From: Candidatus Poseidoniaceae archaeon
GTDB taxonomy: Archaea > Thermoplasmatota > Poseidoniia > Poseidoniales > Poseidoniaceae
Assembly (NCBI GenBank): GCA_013329355.1
Contig: DUKK01000114.1
Location: 1-5,495, forward strand
Length of the DNA stretch: 5,495 bases
Reading direction: 5' to 3'
In this document: positions 1 through 5,495 of the stretch, piece after piece
How positions within the stretch are numbered: position 1 is the stretch's first letter
Layout of the letters: each line of letters starts with the position of its first letter
Notes under the pieces: model-generated
What the model was told of the DNA's origin: nothing
Databases searched by the model: none
Seen by the model: the letters and a program-made list of their open reading frames with translations, nothing else
Position numbers and translations under genes: made by a program

Positions 1-149
1 CTGAGTTTGATGGCCAGAGAAACAAACGAATTTTAGTCAAAGTAATCGGCATAATGTAAAATATTAAACTACGAGATTTGCGGCAAAGACCGTCATATTC
101 GTCATGGTTTCAAACTCATGCTTATTACTGAATTATCATATTGGCTGAT
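1..149. other. Upstream intergenic region and window edge
   Basis: No gene can be supported here. On the + strand one frame is open from position 3 to a TAA at 57-59 (18 codons, could be the tail of an upstream gene) and another ends at a TAG at 34-36. On the - strand an ATG at 52 opens a frame that runs off the left edge (17 codons, beginning MPITLTKIRL). These alternatives exclude each other and all are too short to judge. An AT-rich stretch at 55-68 could be a promoter element in either direction. Confidence 0.4.
121..127 (+). promoter_or_regulatory. Candidate archaeal TATA box for the PEP synthase gene
   Basis: CTTATTA is centred about 26 nt upstream of the ATG at 150, the spacing expected when transcription begins at the start codon of a leaderless archaeal mRNA. 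No Shine-Dalgarno-like sequence precedes either candidate start (TTG 141 or ATG 150), which fits leaderless translation. The match to a TTTAWA-type box is only fair. The AT-rich block at 55-68 is an alternative that would give a leader of about 50-60 nt. Confidence 0.35.
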
Positions 150-2795
150 ATGCCAGACGCCAAACTCGCTGAATGGTTTGCTAATGCTAATATGAATGAT
201 ACTGCTACAGTCGGTGGTAAAGGGGCGTCACTTGGTGAAATGTTCCAGAAATTGTCGAAGATTGGGGTTAAGGTTCCTAATGGTTTCACCCTGACTACTG
301 CAGCGTTCAAGCAATTTGTTGAGGCTGAAATTCCAGCAACAACATGGAATAATATTGGCGCCCCAGAGGATATTGAGAACTTACGTAACGCGGCGATTAA
401 TTGCTCTACATTAGCGAGTGCTCTTGAAGTGTGCTTAAGAGACGCCAATCCCAAGGACCACTTAAATCTCAACAGCAGAGCATCCTTAGCGCGCTCCTTA
501 GTACGTGAGACACCGGTTCCCGATGAAATTAAACTAGTAATTGGTCAGGAATACAGCAAATTGTGTGAATTGTATCATCCGGGTGTCGATGTTGCAGTTC
601 GCTCCTCTGCGACTACTGAGGACTCTGCTGAAGCATCCTTTGCCGGCCAGTATGAATCATATCTCAACGTCAGCGGAGAACAAGATATTATTGAAAAATG
701 GCGTAGATGCGTAGCGAGTATGTTCACCGAGCGGGCAATTGGCTATCACATCGAACACGGTATGCATCCACTAGATAGTGCGATAGCGGTAGTCGTAATG
801 AAGATGGCACGCTCAGACAAAGCGTGTTCTGGAGTGATGTTTACCATCGACCCAGACTCGGGTCATGATGGAGTAATTCACATTGGTTCATCTTATGGAT
901 TGGGCGAATTAGTTGTCCAAGGCGTTGTCTCACCAGATACCTACACCGTCTGGAAAGAAGGGTTGAGGCAGGATAAATTCCCCATTGTTCACCGAACATT
1001 AGGCAGCAAAGAGCAGATGATGATTTACCACGAAGAGGCCGCCAACGAAGTGCAGTCTATCGCAGTTCCATACGAGGATCGTCGGCGTTGGTCATTGAGT
1101 AGAGGCGAGTGTATTGAACTCGCTCAAATGGCTTTGAAAATAGAGGATTATTTTGCTAAACCAATGGATATCGAGTGGGCTAAAGATGGCGTAACCAATG
1201 ATCTATTTATTGTTCAAGCAAGGCCGGAAACCATCCATTCAAAAGCAGAAAGCAACAAAATGACGATTTACAAAATAGACGAAATAGTTGCTGATTCACT
1301 CAAGAAAAAAGGGCGCGTACTAGCGACTGGCCAGGCAGTTGGTAAACGAATTGGAACTGGAAACGTAAGGTTGTATAGAACCTACGGCGAGGTTCTTGAG
1401 GGTAAGCGTGAATTACGAAAATTGCTTGAATCAGGAATGTCAATGGAGGAAATATCATCTGAGTTATCGGTATTTGAGGAGGGTGATGTTCTAGTTACAG
1501 AGATGACCACTCCCGATTGGGAACCATTGATGAAGCAAGCATCGCTAATCATAACTCGCAAGGGTGGAAGAACCTCTCATGCGGCAATCATTGCACGCGA
1601 ATTTGGTATTCCGGCAATTGTCGGTTGCTCAAATGCGATGGATTTACCTAACTTTGCCACTGTTACCGGAAGTTGCGCGGAGGGCGATACAGGCTACGTA
1701 TACTCGGGTGAAGTTCCATTCGAAATTGAAGAGGTGTCTTTTGACGAGGATGTTGAACTTACCACCAAAATCAAACTCAATGTCGGATTTCCAACGAAAT
1801 CACTAACCGATTCGAAACTACCAGTAGACGGCGTCGGTCTAGCAAGGATAGAATTCATTCTTTCTTCTGAACTGGGTATTCATCCACTGGCATTTGTCCA
1901 CCACGATGACTTGAAACATTACGTCGAAACTGGCGAGCTTTCGCCAGATTTGAAACCATATCATGAGTCTTTTGATGAATCCGATATTAGTGATGTTAGA
2001 AGCTTAGTGGAATCGTTAGAGAGCCGTGCTTGGGCGTATGAGGATAAACGGGGCTTGTTCATTGACAAACTTCGTGAAGGTGTTGGTCTAATTTGCGCTG
2101 CGTTCTATCCTCGCCCTGTTTTAGTCAGGCTTTCTGATTTTAAATCAAACGAGTATCGAGAGTTATTGGGTGGGTCCATTTTTGAGCCGGTGGAAGAGAA
2201 TCCCATGATTGCTTGGAGAGGTGCGTCACGTTACTTAGATGAGAAGTTCAAACCAGCATTCGAGATGGAAATCGCGGCAATGAAGTCAGTAAAGTACGAT
2301 TTTGGACTCGACAACTTACAGTTAATGGTCCCGTTTTGTCGCACCCCGGAAGAGGGTAAAATGGTCAAGGATTTACTTGAACAGAATGACATTGGGCCAA
2401 GTTCGGGGACCGATTTATTTGTCATGGTTGAATTGCCATCTAATGCAATAGAAGCAGACCGGTTCATGGACATGATGGCTCTGTCTGGTGGCTCAATTGG
2501 TTCCAACGACTTAGTTCAGACCGTTTATGCCGTATCACGCGACGATTTGGAAGGCTATCAGAATCCTGTTGACGCAAGGTCTCCGGCTGTTAAATCGATG
2601 ATTCGTGACATTGTGAGAAAATTCAGGGCTAGGAATCTAGAAATAGGGATTTGTGGACAAGCCCCTTCTGACTTCCCAGATGAGTTCCCCCCTTTCCTTA
2701 TTGACTGTGGAATAACCAGTATATCGGTGACTCCGGATACCGCTATTGCGGTCAGAGCAACGGTTGCCGAGGCAGAAAAAGCTGCGAGAAGCTAA
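150..2795 (+). CDS. ppsA: Phosphoenolpyruvate synthase (pyruvate, water dikinase)
   Basis: Cytoplasmic enzyme converting pyruvate, ATP and water to PEP, AMP and phosphate (EC 2.7.9.2), the entry to gluconeogenesis from pyruvate. Residues are numbered from ATG 150 (881 aa). The N-terminal ATP-grasp domain shows GGKGASLGEM (22-31), VAVRSSATTED (148-158), PMDIEWA (338-344) and QARPET (356-361). The swivelling phosphohistidine domain shows TTPDWEP (453-459) and GGRTSHAA (472-479), with the phosphorylated histidine at 477. The C-terminal PEP/pyruvate barrel shows GLARIEF (563-569), NPMIAWRGASRY (684-695), MVELPSN (759-765), SIGSNDL (782-788) and GICGQAPSD (833-841), with catalytic Cys835. The chain is longer than the usual 750-820 residues because of extra segments near 65-120, 412-440 and 590-635. 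The motif after SIGSNDL is atypical (V for T, then SRDD where PPS usually has DRDS). A TTG at 141, in frame after a TGA at 129, would add three residues. I prefer ATG 150 because of the TATA-like box 26 nt upstream. PPDK is excluded by the HAAIIARE and GQAPSD signatures. Confidence 0.95.
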   Translation: MPDAKLAEWFANANMNDTATVGGKGASLGEMFQKLSKIGVKVPNGFTLTTAAFKQFVEAEIPATTWNNIGAPEDIENLRNAAINCSTLASALEVCLRDANPKDHLNLNSRASLARSLVRETPVPDEIKLVIGQEYSKLCELYHPGVDVAVRSSATTEDSAEASFAGQYESYLNVSGEQDIIEKWRRCVASMFTERAIGYHIEHGMHPLDSAIAVVVMKMARSDKACSGVMFTIDPDSGHDGVIHIGSSYGLGELVVQGVVSPDTYTVWKEGLRQDKFPIVHRTLGSKEQMMIYHEEAANEVQSIAVPYEDRRRWSLSRGECIELAQMALKIEDYFAKPMDIEWAKDGVTNDLFIVQARPETIHSKAESNKMTIYKIDEIVADSLKKKGRVLATGQAVGKRIGTGNVRLYRTYGEVLEGKRELRKLLESGMSMEEISSELSVFEEGDVLVTEMTTPDWEPLMKQASLIITRKGGRTSHAAIIAREFGIPAIVGCSNAMDLPNFATVTGSCAEGDTGYVYSGEVPFEIEEVSFDEDVELTTKIKLNVGFPTKSLTDSKLPVDGVGLARIEFILSSELGIHPLAFVHHDDLKHYVETGELSPDLKPYHESFDESDISDVRSLVESLESRAWAYEDKRGLFIDKLREGVGLICAAFYPRPVLVRLSDFKSNEYRELLGGSIFEPVEENPMIAWRGASRYLDEKFKPAFEMEIAAMKSVKYDFGLDNLQLMVPFCRTPEEGKMVKDLLEQNDIGPSSGTDLFVMVELPSNAIEADRFMDMMALSGGSIGSNDLVQTVYAVSRDDLEGYQNPVDARSPAVKSMIRDIVRKFRARNLEIGICGQAPSDFPDEFPPFLIDCGITSISVTPDTAIAVRATVAEAEKAARS

Positions 2796-2801
2796 TCTCT
2801 G

Positions 2802-5108
2802 TCAAGCCACTAGTTTTGTTTCGCACTCGTCTAATCTTGTTTTTGCAACAAGGTGGTCTGGGTCAATTTGTAATACTGCACGCCACGCTTCTGCTGCGGC
2901 ATCAAAATGTTCGGCTTCGTGATGCATTGCGGCTATATGTAGTCTAGAATCAAGATGTTGGGGGTCTGCCTTGACCGCCGCCTCGAAATCACTCATTGCA
3001 TTATCGTGTTTGCCCCACTCTAGATACAGCAGACCTCGCTGATGCCATGCTGCAGGATAATCTGGAGCAATCCTAAGCGCTTCGTTCAATGGCGTTTCCG
3101 CTCTTTCTGGCCGATCTAGGGCGATAAAGCAAGCCGCTAACTGTGTTAAGGCCTGATGATGATGGGGCGCTTTTTCTAAGACAATGTCTAGGTTTTCTCT
3201 TGCTTTCGTCCATTCTCCAAGCATCATTTCTGCCTCTGCTTTACGGAATCTAGCAAGGGTGAAATTAGGTGCTAAATCTAACAATATTTCTGCATCGTCC
3301 AGCGCCTTACGCCCCTCATCCATTGCCATATGAATGCTACAACGATTAAGGCGGGCGCGTATGTGATTATTATCGGCATTGAGCGCCTTGTCATAATATT
3401 CTAACGCTCTGTCCAGATGGCCAGACCTTGCTTCAATATTACCGCGTACGTAGGCAATGACCGGGCTGGCTCCATGAATGTCTGCAACATCAATTAGACT
3501 GGTTGCACTGGTAATGTCACCCTGATCTAGAGCGAGGAGGGCTGCCTCTGCCGCTGCTGATGAGTCGTCCTCTGGTAGCAGACGTCTTGCTCTGGTGAGA
3601 GCCTCATCTGCGGCATCTAGGTTACGCAAAAGCCGTTGCGTGCGTGCCATGCCAAGCCAAGCAACACCTAGTTCTCGGTTGAGTTTCAATGCGCCCTCAA
3701 ATGCCGCAATTGCAACCGATAGTAATGTCGCATCAGTTTCTCCCGTGCCATCTCTCGCTTTGTCTGCATTGACTAAGTGGAGACGCCCTTCAACTACATG
3801 TAGCAATGCATGGTCTATGCCAATTGGCGTAGTATCGAGCAGGTTTTGGGCGTCGTCTGGACGCCCGTCTAACAAATATCTTGTCGCAATCTTGGCACGT
3901 AATTCGCCGTTCATCATATCTTTCTCAAGCGACTTTACTAGCGATTCCTCTGCCGCAGTAACTTGGCCATCTGCAATCAGTAAGTCCGCTTTGAGTAATA
4001 CCAAATCAACACCCCCTGAATCTAAAGCAACTGCATGGATGGCTGCCTTGAGAGCTTCCTTCAGGCGATGTTGTTTTGAGGCTAGGATAGTGGCTGTCAG
4101 GGCCCATGCACCGCCGCATTGTCGGTCAATTTCTAAGCATTTATCCGCTGCATCCAAGGCCTTGCTAGACTCACCCTCATCGTATAGTAATCTTGCATAA
4201 GATAACCAATCGTTAGACTGCGTTGGGTCCTCAGCCAAAGCCTGTTCAATCGCTTCTAGGGCCTCCGATCGTGAACCAGCGCGCGCCCTCAAGCCAGAAA
4301 GTAATGACCTATCGGCTGGTGTGTCAAGACCCAGTGCTTCCAATCTCAGAACATCTCGCTCAGCTTCCATGTCGCCCATCTTAGCTAAAAGATGAGCATG
4401 GGCTCTGAGTAATTCAGGGCTGTCTGGATTGACTGTCATTCTGGCTTCCAGCCAGTGCCTCCTAAGTGCTTCATCACCGCGCTCGATAGCAATAAATTCT
4501 AGCGCCTCTAAGACATTGGCATTACCAGGTGATGATGCATAAGCGATACCAAAACAGGTTTCAGCCCAATCGTAGCGTCGTAAACTCATAGCGGCGTGCC
4601 CTATTTTATGGGCTGAAACGGGCTTGAGGCCAAGGCTGCTTACATCCATTTGATGCTCGTCAAATATTTCGATAAGCTTCATTACCATATTAGAACTAGT
4701 CTGATTTAGAATCTCGGTGGCTCCAACCTCACTTTCGACAGAGATAGGGGACACCAAGGTTTCGAGCGCCGATAATGCCGCGTTAAATTGTTGGGCACCA
4801 TCAATTAATTCTCCTTTTTGCCCCAGTTGTTCAAGATGCGTTATGGTAGTATAAGCCTTCAAGGCCCCATCTAGGTTCGGTTTAGTTGCCCTCAACGCAT
4901 CTACCATACCATTCAATGAGGATAAGCGGGCATTAATATCGGCGACCTGATTATTCAAATGGGTGAAATGAGCACTCTGCGACTCTTGTAAAACAACATT
5001 GAAATCATTCAGTTTCTGCATCTTCTCATGGTTCTGTTTCAGCCAGTATCCAACGCCCCCACCTGCTCCTAAGCAAGCAATCCCAAACAAGGCCGTAATT
5101 GGTTCCAT
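2802..5108 (-). CDS. Membrane-anchored tetratricopeptide repeat (TPR) protein
   Basis: A 768-residue protein of unknown specific function, probably a scaffold for protein-protein contacts. Residues 4-23 form one small, glycine-rich hydrophobic helix that can span the membrane. The basic stretch after it (KQNHEKMQK) suggests that the rest of the chain faces the cytoplasm. Residues 25-75 are polar and helical, probably a coiled coil. From about 163 to the C-terminus the chain is a TPR superhelix. Clear repeats begin near 163, 264, 298, 333, 367, 482, 548, 583, 617, 651, 685 and 719, with weaker units between them, giving about 15-17 in all. Typical signatures include AxWxxRGLLYLEWGKHDNAM and repeat ends such as ALRIAPDY and AVKADPQH. 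No catalytic domain is visible. The start is well fixed: an in-frame TAA lies nine codons upstream with no other ATG, GTG or TTG between, and a TATA-like box lies 26 nt upstream. The stop is 6 bp from the convergent ppsA stop. The cysteine at 12 is not in a good lipobox, so a lipoprotein is unlikely. Confidence 0.9.
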   Translation of the reverse strand: MEPITALFGIACLGAGGGVGYWLKQNHEKMQKLNDFNVVLQESQSAHFTHLNNQVADINARLSSLNGMVDALRATKPNLDGALKAYTTITHLEQLGQKGELIDGAQQFNAALSALETLVSPISVESEVGATEILNQTSSNMVMKLIEIFDEHQMDVSSLGLKPVSAHKIGHAAMSLRRYDWAETCFGIAYASSPGNANVLEALEFIAIERGDEALRRHWLEARMTVNPDSPELLRAHAHLLAKMGDMEAERDVLRLEALGLDTPADRSLLSGLRARAGSRSEALEAIEQALAEDPTQSNDWLSYARLLYDEGESSKALDAADKCLEIDRQCGGAWALTATILASKQHRLKEALKAAIHAVALDSGGVDLVLLKADLLIADGQVTAAEESLVKSLEKDMMNGELRAKIATRYLLDGRPDDAQNLLDTTPIGIDHALLHVVEGRLHLVNADKARDGTGETDATLLSVAIAAFEGALKLNRELGVAWLGMARTQRLLRNLDAADEALTRARRLLPEDDSSAAAEAALLALDQGDITSATSLIDVADIHGASPVIAYVRGNIEARSGHLDRALEYYDKALNADNNHIRARLNRCSIHMAMDEGRKALDDAEILLDLAPNFTLARFRKAEAEMMLGEWTKARENLDIVLEKAPHHHQALTQLAACFIALDRPERAETPLNEALRIAPDYPAAWHQRGLLYLEWGKHDNAMSDFEAAVKADPQHLDSRLHIAAMHHEAEHFDAAAEAWRAVLQIDPDHLVAKTRLDECETKLVA
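2814..2852 (+). terminator. Possible oligo-T termination zone for ppsA
   Basis: TTTTGTTT at 2814-2821 and TTTTT at 2840-2844 lie 19-49 nt past the ppsA stop on its sense strand. Archaeal RNA polymerase commonly terminates at such T tracts. The second tract sits in a perfect 6-bp stem with a 5-nt loop (CTTGTT 2836-2841, AACAAG 2847-2852). No T run follows the stem, so this is not a bacterial-type intrinsic terminator. The whole zone lies inside the 3' coding end of the opposing TPR gene, so its base composition is also constrained by coding. Confidence 0.25.
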
Positions 5109-5130
5109 GCGAATCGAGGTCGGTCTGACC

Positions 5131-5138
5131 CTTTATGC
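5131..5138 (-). promoter_or_regulatory. Archaeal-type BRE/TATA element for the TPR gene
   Basis: Read on the - strand this is GCATAAAG, centred about 26 nt upstream of the ATG at 5108. It is preceded by a purine-rich CGGAGA (5139-5144) in the position of a TFB recognition element. No ribosome binding site lies just before the ATG. The spacing predicts a leaderless or nearly leaderless mRNA. The box is short and set in G+C-richer DNA, so the call is moderate. Confidence 0.45.
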
Positions 5139-5212
5139 TCTCCGGCTCAAGTCAAGGCTAACAACGGCTTTTTTGACCCTGTTTGATGACGCCGAATGCT
5201 TTGTTTACGGAA

Positions 5213-5224
5213 AAAATAGTAAAT
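5213..5224 (+). promoter_or_regulatory. Possible TATA-like element for the rightmost gene
   Basis: The AT-rich AAAATAGTAAAT is the best TATA-like stretch upstream of the rightmost gene. With archaeal spacing it would start transcription near 5245, leaving a leader of about 25-43 nt depending on which ATG is used. A leader would agree with the weak Shine-Dalgarno-like AGGT at 5278-5281. The evidence is base composition and position only. Confidence 0.25.
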
Positions 5225-5287
5225 TCCTATGATTAGAAAGACTCACATTGAAAGACTATCATTGCTCACATGCGGTTAGGTCAAGTC

Positions 5288-5495
5288 ATGACGGAGGATA
5301 TTGTCGAGGGAACCGATGGTTATTGGTTTGATAACAACCTGCAAGAGTGGGCTAACGACGGCTGGGACACTACTGGGATTCGTAATTACCTAATTACCCG
5401 AGAGGAATATGCAACAGAAGCTCTAGTTCGCATCGATTACCTGATATCCGCTTGTGAGCAGTTAATCACTAGGATGAGTCATGAGTGGCTCCACC
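5288..5495 (+). CDS. Hypothetical protein, 5' part only (cut by window edge)
   Basis: Sixty-nine codons are visible before the window ends, beginning MTEDIVEGTDGYWFDNNL. I do not recognise a named family. The segment is acidic and rich in W and Y. An opening DGYWFD is followed by LQEWANDGWDTTGIRNYL (residues 18-35) and then an amphipathic, probably helical stretch to about residue 69 with regularly spaced hydrophobics (ALVRIDYLISACEQLITRM). This resembles the general pattern 'L..W...GYD...I...L' followed by a helix seen in several Thermoplasmatota proteins, recalled rather than searched. There is no signal peptide or membrane segment in the visible part. AGGT at 5278-5281, 6 nt before ATG 5288, is a weak ribosome binding site and decides my start. 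An in-frame ATG at 5270 would add MRLGQV, and a TGA at 5249-5251 closes the frame above it. The gene is divergent from the TPR gene. Confidence 0.7.
   Translation, partial: MTEDIVEGTDGYWFDNNLQEWANDGWDTTGIRNYLITREEYATEALVRIDYLISACEQLITRMSHEWLH

Larger units (their letters stand above)
5109..5287. other. Divergent intergenic region
   Basis: This region separates the start of the TPR gene (-) from the partial gene on the right (+). Besides the TPR promoter it has a T6 tract at 5169-5174 and an A-rich block at 5211-5226 (A6 then TAGTAAAT). The open frames across it are short and I see no coding signal. I found no inverted repeat convincing enough to call an operator. Confidence 0.5.

Noticed and set aside
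1..59. Tail of an upstream + strand gene (TAA at 57-59) or start of a divergent - strand gene (ATG at 52)
   Set aside because: The two calls exclude each other, each has under 20 visible codons, and neither shows a motif. Sequence left of the window is needed.
125..472. 115-codon open frame on the - strand overlapping the start of ppsA
   Set aside because: It lies opposite conserved PEP synthase sequence, including the GGKGASLGEM motif, which accounts for the base pattern. Nothing in its own translation resembles a known domain.
1564..1806. 80-codon + strand frame inside ppsA
   Set aside because: It overlaps the catalytic histidine region of ppsA in another frame. The ppsA frame is unbroken and carries conserved motifs throughout, so there is no frameshift or nested gene to explain.
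2836..2852. Perfect 6-bp hairpin as an intrinsic terminator
   Set aside because: The stem is short and AT-rich and is not followed by a T run. It lies inside the TPR coding region, so it could be chance. I kept it only as part of a low-confidence oligo-T zone.
2859..3467. Tandem DNA repeat suggested by the regular TPR units
   Set aside because: The periodicity is at the protein level (34 residues). The units share few nucleotides in a row, so this is not a recent DNA tandem duplication.
3595..4200. 201-codon open frame on the + strand opposite the TPR gene
   Set aside because: It is antisense to a clear TPR coding region. Its translation is serine/alanine-rich low-complexity sequence (as in MRASSAASRLRKSRC), typical of a shadow frame opposite alanine- and leucine-rich repeats, with no start signal.
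5055..5108. Lipoprotein signal with Cys12 of the TPR protein as the lipidated residue
   Set aside because: The residues before the cysteine (GIA) lack the usual leucine at -3, there is no basic N-terminus, and the hydrophobic stretch continues past the cysteine, as expected for a transmembrane anchor.
4999..5232. 77-codon + strand frame spanning the TPR gene start and the intergenic region
   Set aside because: Its first half is antisense to the TPR membrane helix, which explains its hydrophobic, proline-rich look, and no start signal precedes it.

Overview
The window holds two complete protein genes that converge on each other and the start of a third that runs off the right edge. It looks like chromosomal DNA of a free-living archaeon, most likely a marine Euryarchaeote of the Marine Group II / Poseidoniales type. 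That assignment is an inference. It rests on the absence of bacterial -35/-10 or strong Shine-Dalgarno signals before the two main genes, on TATA-like boxes about 26 nt ahead of their ATG codons (the archaeal leaderless layout), and on the acidic W/Y-rich start of the third gene, which resembles helical modules common in Thermoplasmatota proteins. I see no mobile element, CRISPR array, tRNA or rRNA.

Layout. Positions 1-149 are an upstream region with a candidate TATA box. Positions 150-2795 (+) encode a phosphoenolpyruvate synthase with all recognisable catalytic motifs intact and a longer chain than most relatives. Only 6 bp separate its stop from the stop of the next gene, 2802-5108 (-), which encodes a 768-residue protein with an N-terminal membrane anchor, a probable coiled coil and roughly 15-17 tetratricopeptide repeats. 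Positions 5109-5287 are a divergent intergenic region carrying the promoter of the TPR gene and probably that of the third gene. The third gene (5288 to beyond 5495, +) is a partial CDS of unknown function.

The PEP synthase is a central-metabolism enzyme that makes PEP from pyruvate for gluconeogenesis. The TPR protein is probably a membrane-tethered cytoplasmic scaffold with unknown partners. The genes are on separate transcription units (convergent, then divergent), so the sequence gives no operon-based reason to link their functions. I did not find a convincing new multi-gene system here. The points most worth a second look are the unusual features of the PEP synthase, the large anchored TPR scaffold, the tightly convergent 3' ends and the motif in the truncated third gene.
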